Under the pieces are notes generated by a model. It did not search any database. It had not been told where the DNA came from and saw only the letters and a list, made by a program, of their open reading frames with translations. DNA of 9,023 nucleotides, from assembly GCA_023390485.1 (NCBI GenBank), contig JAEWCT010000208.1, forward strand, positions 1-9,023, read 5' to 3'. The stretch comes from Pseudomonadota bacterium (GTDB lineage: Bacteria > Pseudomonadota > Alphaproteobacteria > Rhizobiales > Hyphomicrobiaceae). The translations under genes and the position numbers were made by a program. Below, piece after piece: positions 1 through 6,257 of the stretch. Each line of letters starts with the position of its first letter. Within the stretch, counting starts at the first letter, position 1.

Positions 1-170
1 TTATAAACGCCGGCGGCCTCATCCCATTCGAGATTCCCGAGATCGCGCACATTGGCCCTGGCTTCGGCCTTTCGGGTGCTGGACCGAGAATTACGGGACA
101 TGGCGGACAGAAGCCTGTAGCCGGCAAGTCCGGCTATGCCTACGATCGCGAGGAACATTACTGGGGGCAT
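1..170 (-). CDS. small single-span membrane protein, 3' end cut by window edge
   Basis: The minus-strand frame opens with ATG at 170-168 and stays open for 56 codons to the left edge, so the C-terminus is missing. A good ribosome binding site (GGAGGG, plus-strand positions 178-183) lies 7 nt before the ATG, and the gene starts 19 nt after the stop of the S49 peptidase, so the two are probably co-transcribed. Residues 2-24 are hydrophobic (PPVMFLAIVGIAGLAGYRLL and on), consistent with one N-terminal membrane segment. A basic, Ser/Arg/Ala-rich stretch follows, then a more conserved-looking acidic end, DLGNLEWDEAAGVY. From memory, similar short proteins with a D-L-G-x-L-E and G-V-Y tail occur between an S49 peptidase and glycyl-tRNA synthetase genes in Hyphomicrobiales; this is recollection, not a search. 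No function is known to me. Too short at the edge to have been listed as an ordinary ORF, but the start signals are convincing. Confidence 0.7.
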   Translation of the reverse strand, partial: MPPVMFLAIVGIAGLAGYRLLSAMSRNSRSSTRKAEARANVRDLGNLEWDEAAGVY

Positions 171-189
171 TGCAAGGCCCTCCGGGCGC

Positions 190-1020
190 CTAGATCCCAA
201 ACCGCGACCAGAGCGATCGCGCTTCCATAGCCGACACCAGATCGTCGGCAAAAGCAAGACCATTGCCCAGCCCCGACGCGCCCGGCGCCCGGCGAAGACG
301 TGAGAGCAGCCCTGCCTTTTCGGGCTCGACGACCTTCAGCCGTACCGTATCGCCGAAGAGCTGCCGCATCTTGGATCGGACATCTGCTACGCCGTCGATC
401 AGGCCGAAGTCCGCGGCCTTCGACGCTGACCAGAAGGCGCCGGAGAACAGCTCCGCGTCGGGTGCTTTAAGCTTGCCTAGGCGGCGTTCCTTGACGAGAC
501 CAATAAATACATCGTGCACGTCCTGCTGTATCGCCTTCAGGCGTGCGACGTCGTCCGCATCTTCTGGCAGGAACGGATCAAGCTGGTTTTTATCGGCGCC
601 CGCCGTATAGACGCGCCGCTCGACACCGAGCCGCTGCAAGAGATCGACGAAACCGAAACTGCGGGATACGACGCCGATCGAACCGATAATCGACGACGGG
701 TCGGCGTAGATTTCGTCGCCGGCGATCGCGAGAAAATAGCCGCCCGATGCGGCAACGTCCTCGCAAAAAACATAGACGCGCTTTTCTTTCTCCGCCGCCA
801 TCTGGCGAAGGCGGTTGAAGATCAAGTTGGATTGCACAGGCGAGCCGCCCGGCGAATTGATTACAACCGCAACGGCCGGGAGCTTCGAGAACGAGAACGC
901 CTTTTCGATCGCGCCGGCGTAGCTCGCGAGCGACAGACCCGGACGCAGCGGCGTCGCCATGCCGATCGGGCCGCTGAAACGCAAAACGGGAACGACGGGC
1001 TTGCGAGAAAACGGCCACAT
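190..1020 (-). CDS. S49 family serine peptidase (SppA/SohB-like)
   Basis: This 276-residue protein is a single-domain S49 peptidase with a ClpP-like fold. The family cuts membrane-embedded or leftover signal peptides using a Ser-Lys dyad. The nucleophile is Ser92 in the motif VAASGGYFLA, and the general base is probably Lys144 in AGADKNQLDPF. VVINSPGGSP (residues 52-61) forms the usual oxyanion-side strand and loop, and SSIIGSIGVV (109-118) is also typical. The length fits the short SppA/SohB class rather than the double-length E. coli SppA. I see no signal peptide or membrane segment: the N-terminus MWPFSRKPVVPVLRFSGPIG begins directly with the first strand, so the enzyme may be cytoplasmic or peripheral. 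The start is supported by AGGAG (1030-1034), 9 nt before the ATG. It lies 97 bp downstream of the methyltransferase gene and 19 nt upstream of a small membrane protein. Family assignment is firm; the substrate is unknown. Confidence 0.93.
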   Translation of the reverse strand: MWPFSRKPVVPVLRFSGPIGMATPLRPGLSLASYAGAIEKAFSFSKLPAVAVVINSPGGSPVQSNLIFNRLRQMAAEKEKRVYVFCEDVAASGGYFLAIAGDEIYADPSSIIGSIGVVSRSFGFVDLLQRLGVERRVYTAGADKNQLDPFLPEDADDVARLKAIQQDVHDVFIGLVKERRLGKLKAPDAELFSGAFWSASKAADFGLIDGVADVRSKMRQLFGDTVRLKVVEPEKAGLLSRLRRAPGASGLGNGLAFADDLVSAMEARSLWSRFGI

Positions 1021-1036
1021 GAGGCTTCACTCCTGC

Positions 1037-1050
1037 GAGCAACTTTGCTC
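1037..1050. promoter_or_regulatory. 14-bp perfect dyad upstream of the S49 peptidase
   Basis: GAGCAA-CT-TTGCTC is a perfect 6-bp inverted repeat with a 2-bp centre. It sits immediately upstream of the ribosome binding site of the peptidase gene, inside the 97-bp gap after the methyltransferase gene. Its size and symmetry would suit a small dimeric regulator, but 6-bp dyads also arise by chance and I recognise no known operator in it. The 2-nt centre is too tight for a stable RNA hairpin. Confidence 0.2.
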
Positions 1051-1117
1051 TAACGCTGCGTCATGAAAAAGGGAGTTGGATGATCTAGTGCAACCGGCCA
1101 CGGCTGGCCAGTGGCGA

Positions 1118-1918
1118 TCAGCCGCCGAATTGCGCGGGAAGCGCGGCGCCGTGCCTGAAAATGGCCTCGATCTCCGGAAGAAACGCCTGCTCGGGTCCGT
1201 GGAGCACAAGCGGCGGCTTGATCGTGATCGGCGCCCGGCTGCCCTTGATGCCGCTCACGATCACCCGAATTGCAGATGCACCGGCACGCGGATAGATCGG
1301 CAGCACGCCGATGCCGCCAAACCGTCCTTCAAAAACCGATAAAATCCGAGGCAGCGCCTCCGCCTTATGGATCATCGCGACACGCCCTCCAGGCGCCGCC
1401 ATACGGGTCATGAAGCGCGCCCAAATTTCCAGGGCATCCTCTGCCATCTGATGCGAGACGGCCTTCAGCGGGCTCGGCGCGGCCGTGCTTCGGCCTTCCT
1501 GGTGGTAGGGCGGGTTGGCAAGGACGATCGGGAACGACTCGGACGCGATGCCCGAACGGGTGAGTGCATCGGAAGAGCGCGCAATATCGGTTTCGACAAC
1601 CGAAACGCGCATCTTCAAGCCGTTGCGTTCGACGTTATGGCGAGCCAACACGGCAAGATCGGGTTCGCGCTCGACGAGCAGAACTTCAGCGTCTGGACAA
1701 CGGGCTGCGACGCATAGCCCGACAACGCCCACACCCGCGCCGACATCGAGAACAGGGCCCTTGCCTGCGGTCTCGGGGTTCAACCATGACGCGAGCAGCA
1801 CCGCATCGGTTCCGGCGCGGTAGCCGTTGCGCGGCTGGCGAACGGTCAATGCCTCGCCAAGAAAAAGGTCTTCGCTTGCCGCCTCGATGATGGACTGCTG
1901 CGGGTCACTTACTTGCAT
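1118..1918 (-). CDS. tRNA1(Val) (adenine(37)-N6)-methyltransferase family protein (TrmN6-like)
   Basis: A 266-residue class I SAM-dependent methyltransferase. LDVGAGVGVVGL (57-68) is the SAM-binding motif I, VLLVERE (79-85) carries the acidic residue that usually binds the ribose, and NPPY (135-138) is the catalytic motif of N6-adenine methyltransferases. The N-terminal region with NGYRAGTDAVLLASW (31-45) is typical of the TrmN6/YfiC group, as is the overall length. The E. coli member methylates A37 of tRNA-Val, next to the anticodon. Many alphaproteobacterial members are annotated only as methyltransferases, so the exact tRNA target is inferred. The ATG overlaps the end of the DUF2007 gene by 14 bp, and the ribosome binding site is weak, which suggests translational coupling to that gene. 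After the stop there is a small GC hairpin but no adjoining T-run, so transcription may continue into the peptidase gene. Confidence 0.87.
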   Translation of the reverse strand: MQVSDPQQSIIEAASEDLFLGEALTVRQPRNGYRAGTDAVLLASWLNPETAGKGPVLDVGAGVGVVGLCVAARCPDAEVLLVEREPDLAVLARHNVERNGLKMRVSVVETDIARSSDALTRSGIASESFPIVLANPPYHQEGRSTAAPSPLKAVSHQMAEDALEIWARFMTRMAAPGGRVAMIHKAEALPRILSVFEGRFGGIGVLPIYPRAGASAIRVIVSGIKGSRAPITIKPPLVLHGPEQAFLPEIEAIFRHGAALPAQFGG

Positions 1919-2138
1919 TTTCGGCCACCCAATCGCCCAGTCCAGCGTGCCTCATGATCTCGGCTGCCCTTGGCCATAGTTCGCCAGGAACGACAAGACG
2001 CCGCGGGAAAGCGCCGATTGACCCTTCCATCAGACTAATATTTCGATCAAATACCACCGCCTCGATGCCCTGGTCCTTCAGAAGCGCTTCCGCGTAACTG
2101 ATGAGGACGGGGTCATTCGTCACAATCAACTCGCGCAT
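1905..2138 (-). CDS. DUF2007 family protein (putative signal-transducing protein)
   Basis: A 77-residue protein beginning MRELIVTNDPVLISYAEALL. It matches the DUF2007 pattern: a short beta strand, a helix that starts with an amino-acid run like 'ISYAEALLKDQGI', a second strand (AVVFD) and a C-terminal strand RRLVVPGELWPRAAEIM. The family is small, soluble, and thought to have an ACT/GlnB-like ferredoxin fold. Its role is unknown despite the 'signal transducing' name. An in-frame TTG eight codons upstream (2162-2160) would give 85 residues, but the ATG at 2138-2136 is preferred because AGGA lies about 7 nt before it and homologues as I recall them begin with MxELxxTND. The stop overlaps the start of the TrmN6-like gene by 14 bp, so the two are almost certainly co-transcribed. 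Nothing in the sequence says whether DUF2007 acts on the methyltransferase. Confidence 0.85.
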   Translation of the reverse strand: MRELIVTNDPVLISYAEALLKDQGIEAVVFDRNISLMEGSIGAFPRRLVVPGELWPRAAEIMRHAGLGDWVAENASK

Positions 2139-2206
2139 GACAAATCCTAAACTATTAATCAAAGCGGTCCGGCGAAGGCTGGGTGACGGCCTGGAGGCGA
2201 CGACCT
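2139..2206. promoter_or_regulatory. divergent promoter region, DUF2007 / polyprenyl synthase
   Basis: This 68-bp gap separates two divergent start codons and must hold, or overlap, the initiation signals of both genes. A distinctly AT-rich patch at about 2140-2163 stands out in GC-rich surroundings and contains TATTAA- and TTGATTAA-like elements that could serve as -10 sequences. I could not fit a confident -35/-10 pair for either direction. One or both promoters may extend into the opposite coding region. The call rests on geometry and base composition only. Confidence 0.35.
2193..2197 (+). promoter_or_regulatory. ribosome binding site that decides the polyprenyl synthase start
   Basis: GGAGG lies 9 nt before the ATG at 2207. 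It favours this ATG over the in-frame GTG at 2183, which would place the Shine-Dalgarno inside the coding sequence and has no good site of its own. Confidence 0.7.
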
Positions 2207-3256
2207 ATGTTAGTGTCGAGTAAAAATTTGGGGGCCAACTTGGGTCGCGTGATTCCACTCGAAGACGTTCGCGAGACGGGACAGAAGCTACAGCCGCTTC
2301 TCGATCTTGTATCGGATGATCTCGAGGCCATAAACCGGATCATTCTCGACAAAGCCGTGTCGGATGTCGATATGATCCCCGAGCTTGCCCATCACCTTAT
2401 CGATAGCGGCGGCAAACGTCTTCGGCCGATGCTGGCGCTCGCATCAGCGAAGCTCTGCGGATATGGCGGCAACGGACACATTCGCACCGCGTCCGCCGTC
2501 GAATTCATGCATACGGCGACACTGCTACACGACGATGTCGTCGACGAGAGCGCGACGCGGCGCGGGCGGAAGACGGCGCGCATGATATGGGGCAATCAAG
2601 CGAGCGTGCTGGTCGGCGATTTTCTTCTCGGTCAAGCCTTCAAGATGTTCGTCGACGTTGGATCGCTGACCGTTCTCCGCATCATGTCGAATGCTGCGGC
2701 GACCATCGCGGAAGGTGAGGTCATGCAGCTCGCCGCCGCCAAGAATACATCGACGACTGAAGATGATTACCTCTCGATCATCAATTCCAAGACCGCTGCC
2801 CTGTTTTCCGCCGCGGCCGAATCCGGCGCCGCGCTCGCGCAGCGGCCGGTGGAAGAGCAAGCAGCTCTTCGATCATACGGCAAGAATCTCGGTCTCGCAT
2901 TTCAGCTCGTTGACGATGCGCTCGACTATGCCGGCGACAGCAGAAGCCTCGGCAAGTCCGTTGGCGACGATTTCCGCGAGGGCAAGATCACTCTGCCCGT
3001 CATCCTTTCGTTCCGGCGCGGCACGAATGACGAGCGGCAATTCTGGAACCGTACCATCGCCGAAGGCGAGATCGCGGACGGCGATCTGGAGCACGCGGTG
3101 AGCCTGATGCGGAGACACAAGGCGATCGAAGCCACGTTTGAGCGGGCGCGCTCCTACGGGGCCATTGCGCGCGATGCGTTGGCAATCTTCCCCGAGAGCC
3201 GCGAGAAGGATGCGCTCGAGCAGGTCATCGGCTTCTGCATCAGCCGGACTCACTGA
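2207..3256 (+). CDS. long-chain all-trans polyprenyl diphosphate synthase (octa-/decaprenyl type)
   Basis: A 349-residue trans-isoprenyl diphosphate synthase. It adds isopentenyl diphosphate units to an allylic primer to build the side chain of ubiquinone. The motifs are complete: GGKRLRP (68-74) binds the diphosphate, the first Asp-rich motif DDVVD (109-113) and the second DDALD (236-240) bind Mg2+, and KT (around 203-204, in NSKTAALF) is the conserved basic site. The residue five before the first Asp-rich motif is Ala (in TATLLHDD), a small residue known in the family to leave the tunnel open for long products; short-chain synthases have an aromatic residue there. Length and N-terminus fit IspB/DdsA. 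Alphaproteobacteria mostly make ubiquinone-10, so decaprenyl diphosphate is the likely product, but the sequence alone cannot fix the chain length. It converges on ispE with 13 bp between stops. Confidence 0.92.
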   Translation: MLVSSKNLGANLGRVIPLEDVRETGQKLQPLLDLVSDDLEAINRIILDKAVSDVDMIPELAHHLIDSGGKRLRPMLALASAKLCGYGGNGHIRTASAVEFMHTATLLHDDVVDESATRRGRKTARMIWGNQASVLVGDFLLGQAFKMFVDVGSLTVLRIMSNAAATIAEGEVMQLAAAKNTSTTEDDYLSIINSKTAALFSAAAESGAALAQRPVEEQAALRSYGKNLGLAFQLVDDALDYAGDSRSLGKSVGDDFREGKITLPVILSFRRGTNDERQFWNRTIAEGEIADGDLEHAVSLMRRHKAIEATFERARSYGAIARDALAIFPESREKDALEQVIGFCISRTH

Positions 3257-3269
3257 CGAGCCGTCGAGT

Positions 3270-4139
3270 TCAGATCAAGCGCGTCGCGGCGACCCACCAG
3301 CCCGGCTGGATGGCTTTGAGAACTCGCACGCCGTTTGTCGCGGCCTGTTGCGTATCGAAGAGAGCGAAGCAGGTCGGCCCAGCGCCTGAGAGCTGCGCGA
3401 GGCGGCAACGCGGCAGCTTCGCGAGTTCCGACAACATCACTCCGATTTGTGGGAAAAGCTGGCGCGCGGGCGCCTCTAGCGCATTGCCGCGCGTTGCGGC
3501 GTACCTGATCACCTCGCCGAATGACGACAGGAGCGGCGGCTTTTCAGCTTTTGCGTCCGCCGGCAATGGCGGGGCGGCGAGGAGACGGAAAACTTCCGCC
3601 GTCTTGTTGGCCGGCACATCAATGAGCGGATTTGCGAGGATCGCAAATATCTCTCCAGGCAAATCGATGTCGTGAATCGTCTCGCCGATGCCTGTCATGA
3701 TCGCGCTTCGGCTGTGCAGGCAAATTGGAACGTCGGCGCCGAGGGTGCGCGCGATCACCGGTAAATCGAGCCCGGCGATTTCCGGATGGGCCGCGCTAAG
3801 AAGCCTAAGCGCCGCTGCCGCGTCTGCCGATCCGCCGCCGATGCCAGAAGCGACAGGCAGATTTTTTTCGAGCGTTAGACCGCCGAGAATGGCATTGGGT
3901 AGAATGCGCGTCAGCGTCTCGACGGTGGCGTCGACGAGATTGGCGTGGCCGAGAGCGTTTGCGAATGGACCTTCGACTTTCGTCAAGGCAGGCGCGTCGC
4001 TGGTCATCGTCAGGCGGTCGCCAGTGTCGGCCGCGAATGCCACGAGGCTCCGCAGCTCGTGGTAGCCATCACTACGTCGGCCGAGAATTTCAAGCGTCAG
4101 ATTGATCTTGGCGGAAGCGAATTCCTGCATCGGGGGCAT
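3270..4139 (-). CDS. ispE: 4-diphosphocytidyl-2-C-methyl-D-erythritol kinase
   Basis: This 289-residue GHMP kinase phosphorylates the 2-hydroxyl of CDP-methylerythritol, the fourth step of the MEP pathway to IPP and DMAPP, in the cytoplasm. AKINLTLEILGRRSDGYHEL (10-29) is the diagnostic N-terminal motif with catalytic Lys11. LPVASGIGGGSADAAAAL (94-111) is the glycine-rich ATP loop. TLGADVPICL (132-141) carries the catalytic Asp136, and LSGAGPTCFALF near the C-terminus is GHMP motif 3. Length is normal for the family. A second in-frame ATG three codons in (4130-4128) is an alternative start; neither has a strong ribosome binding site. The gene lies co-directional with and downstream of the TPR gene, but a strong terminator ends only 17 nt before its ATG, so its expression depends on read-through or on a promoter inside the TPR gene. 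It faces the polyprenyl synthase, which uses the end product of its pathway. Confidence 0.95.
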   Translation of the reverse strand: MPPMQEFASAKINLTLEILGRRSDGYHELRSLVAFAADTGDRLTMTSDAPALTKVEGPFANALGHANLVDATVETLTRILPNAILGGLTLEKNLPVASGIGGGSADAAAALRLLSAAHPEIAGLDLPVIARTLGADVPICLHSRSAIMTGIGETIHDIDLPGEIFAILANPLIDVPANKTAEVFRLLAAPPLPADAKAEKPPLLSSFGEVIRYAATRGNALEAPARQLFPQIGVMLSELAKLPRCRLAQLSGAGPTCFALFDTQQAATNGVRVLKAIQPGWWVAATRLI

Positions 4140-4156
4140 GAGGTCTCAATGGCATG

Positions 4157-4183
4157 AAAAACGGGCGCCTCGTGGCGCCCGTT
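4157..4183 (-). terminator. Rho-independent terminator after the TPR gene
   Basis: On the minus strand a perfect 9-bp GC-rich stem (ACGGGCGCC / GGCGCCCGT, arms 4161-4169 and 4174-4182, 4-nt loop) is extended by one A-T pair and followed directly by a run of five T. It lies 25 nt past the TAA of the TPR gene and is the clearest intrinsic terminator in the window. Its T-run ends 17 nt before the ispE start codon, so it also forms the leader region of ispE. Confidence 0.85.
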
Positions 4184-4208
4184 GAACGTTATCCAGCTTT
4201 GGAGAAAA

Positions 4209-6029
4209 TTACTCAACCGCCCTGCTCGAAGGCGATCCGGCTTTATTTTCGCTGCGCTTGCGCGAAGCTTCGTCCCTTTGAACCTGCCTTGTCTTCTCGG
4301 CGTTCTTGGCTTCGCCCTTGGCGTCGAGGCCGCGTTCGAGCTTGGCCTTGATCTTATCGACGTCCTGGGGCTCCGGATCGAGGGAAAGAGCCTGGCTCCA
4401 CTGGAAGCGTGCCTCGCGTTCGCGGCCAACCTTCCAGAAAGCGTCACCCAAGTGATCGTTCAAAGTCGGATCTTCGGGCTTGATCTCGACGGCGCGTTCG
4501 AGAAAGCGAACCGCTTCCTTGAAGTTGCCCTGCTTATAGTGGGCCCATCCAAGGCTATCGACGATGTAGCCATCATCCGGCTTCAGCTGCACGGCCTTCT
4601 CGATAAGGCGCGTTCCTTCCTTGAGGTTCTTGCCCTGATCGACCCAGGAGTAGCCGAGATAATTCAAAACCAGCGGCTGATCGGGAGCGAGCGCGAGCGC
4701 ACGCTTCAAGTCCGATTCGGCGGCAGGCCAGTTCTTCAGCCGCTCATACGCTGTGCCGCGCGCGTAATAGTAACCCCAGTTGCGCGGATCGTTCTTGTTG
4801 AGGACTGCAAGGGCCTTCGTAAAGTACGTCACGGCGCCGGCATAATCCTTACGCGCTCTCATGATGTTGCCGAGCGCCTCGAGCGGACGAACGTCCTTGG
4901 GGTCGGCTTCGACGAGTTTCGTGAGGATCGCCTTCGCTTCGTCGGGCTTATCGAGCGAGTTCAGGTCGAAAGCCTTGCGAATGTCGATTGCACTCTGCAA
5001 GGGCGTGCCTTGCGGAATCTTGTCGTAGGTTGCAATCGCGTCGCTATACCGTTTCACGGCCTCCTGAGCATTGGCGAGCGCAGCAAGCGCAAAGGCATGA
5101 TCGGGCTTCGCATCGAGAGCGAGCTGCAGATAGATCGTTCCGAGGCTGACGCCACCTTCTCCGGCAAGGGCCTCGCCGAGGCCATAGAACACTTCCGCCA
5201 AACCATCAGTCGGGTTGGAGATCAGGAGGTTTGGCTTCTCTTTGCGATTGATGACGTCCAGCATCTCTTTCGCGAGCGGATGTGGGTCGCCTTGCGTTTT
5301 CGCGAGCTGCTCCTTGATCACCTGACGCGCCGTCTTGAAGTCGCCGTAGTGGGCGGCGGACTGCGCGTAGGCAAGCGACGTGCGAAGCGTGCGGCTATCC
5401 TGTTTGAAGACCTTCTCGTAGGCCGCGCGCGCATCGGCCTTGCGCCCGGCGAGGTCGGCAATCAGCGCCTTGTGATAGCGCAGGTAGAACTGCGCCCAGT
5501 CGGGCTGCTTCGGCATATCGAGGGCCTTCAGCGCGCCGTCGGCATCGCCGGCCGCGAGACGCGTCCAGCCGATCGCAATCGCACTCGTCAGCTCCCCGAT
5601 CGGATTTTCGGACGCCGCCGTGAAGTGCTCTTCAGCCTTCGCGTAGTCGTTGCCCTTGAAGGCGGTCACGCCCAAAAGGAACTGAGACATGCGATGCGAC
5701 TGGCGCGTCGCCGCCAACTGTTCGGCGAGGGGAATGGCCTTCGGCCAATTGCCCGACATCGTCTCCATCTGGAAGGCCTGCTCGAGCAGCACTTCATTCG
5801 TTGGATCGCGTTCGAGGGCCTTACCGTAGAAGCCGGCGGCTTCCTGCGTGTCCTGCGCCGCGCGCGCGAAACGGCCGGCCAGATAGTTGCCGAGCACCGA
5901 TGTCGACGCTTCGTCCTGGACAAGGTCCTGGTCTTGTGAGCGGGCCGGAGCCTCGCTGAAAAACCCCACGATCGTCATCGCGATCGCACCAAGGCCTACA
6001 CTCAGCACACGCCCGAGGGGTCCCCGCAT
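4209..6029 (-). CDS. secreted tetratricopeptide-repeat protein
   Basis: A 606-residue protein made of an N-terminal export signal and about 12-13 tetratricopeptide repeats, which build a superhelical scaffold for protein binding. Residues 1-7 are basic (MRGPLGR), 8-24 hydrophobic, and SEAPA then offers a signal peptidase I site near residue 29. There is no lipobox cysteine. Repeats run from about 45 to 552, with a looser patch around 245-275. The best ones are at 453-552 (for example LGWAHYKQGNFKEAVRFLE at 493-511). Residues 560-606 are a charged, Lys/Glu/Arg-rich tail, probably disordered. The start is uncertain: ATG 6029 has AGGA 9 nt upstream, ATG 6035 only 3 nt, and a TTG lies at 6059. 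Large TPR proteins of this kind lie next to ispE in other Proteobacteria too; in Pseudomonas the neighbour is LbcA, partner of the CtpA protease. Orthology to LbcA is a guess. Role likely in envelope protein assembly or turnover. Confidence 0.85.
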   Translation of the reverse strand: MRGPLGRVLSVGLGAIAMTIVGFFSEAPARSQDQDLVQDEASTSVLGNYLAGRFARAAQDTQEAAGFYGKALERDPTNEVLLEQAFQMETMSGNWPKAIPLAEQLAATRQSHRMSQFLLGVTAFKGNDYAKAEEHFTAASENPIGELTSAIAIGWTRLAAGDADGALKALDMPKQPDWAQFYLRYHKALIADLAGRKADARAAYEKVFKQDSRTLRTSLAYAQSAAHYGDFKTARQVIKEQLAKTQGDPHPLAKEMLDVINRKEKPNLLISNPTDGLAEVFYGLGEALAGEGGVSLGTIYLQLALDAKPDHAFALAALANAQEAVKRYSDAIATYDKIPQGTPLQSAIDIRKAFDLNSLDKPDEAKAILTKLVEADPKDVRPLEALGNIMRARKDYAGAVTYFTKALAVLNKNDPRNWGYYYARGTAYERLKNWPAAESDLKRALALAPDQPLVLNYLGYSWVDQGKNLKEGTRLIEKAVQLKPDDGYIVDSLGWAHYKQGNFKEAVRFLERAVEIKPEDPTLNDHLGDAFWKVGREREARFQWSQALSLDPEPQDVDKIKAKLERGLDAKGEAKNAEKTRQVQRDEASRKRSENKAGSPSSRAVE

Positions 6030-6226
6030 CGACATTTTTCCTTTGCTGCCGGTAGGCAATCTGATTCCTGTGGACCCAAGCCTAGCAAAGATACCGCTCG
6101 CTTGGCGACACGCTTCACATGAAAAATGGGAAAGGAGCCGAAATTGCTAACCGTTATGGCCATGGCAAACACGCAACCACACGAAATTCGGAAATGCCCC
6201 GGGCCATTTTATTGCTGAACGCACTA

Positions 6227-6243
6227 GAGGGAGACATTCCCTC
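6227..6243 (-). other. stem-loop just after the ETF-QO gene
   Basis: GAGGGA (6227-6232) and TCCCTC (6238-6243) form a 6-bp stem with a 5-nt loop, 14 nt past the ETF-QO stop codon. An A-C mismatch followed by two more pairs could lengthen it. No T-run follows on the minus strand, so it is not a standard intrinsic terminator; it could mark the transcript 3' end in a Rho-dependent way or be chance. The remaining gap to the TPR start (6030-6226) shows no convincing promoter, repeat or ORF. Confidence 0.3.
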
Positions 6244-6257
6244 CAGGCCTTTGAGCG

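Noticed and set aside
1096..1109. GGCCA-CGGC-TGGCC hairpin after the TrmN6-like gene as a terminator
   Set aside because: The stem is only 5 bp before a mismatch and no T-run follows it; the nearest T-run is over 25 nt further on.
4182..5939. A 585-codon open frame on the plus strand across the whole TPR gene
   Set aside because: It is antisense to a gene with clear repeats and signal peptide. Long antisense frames are common in GC-rich genes, and its product has no recognisable motif and an Arg/Val/Leu-heavy makeup.
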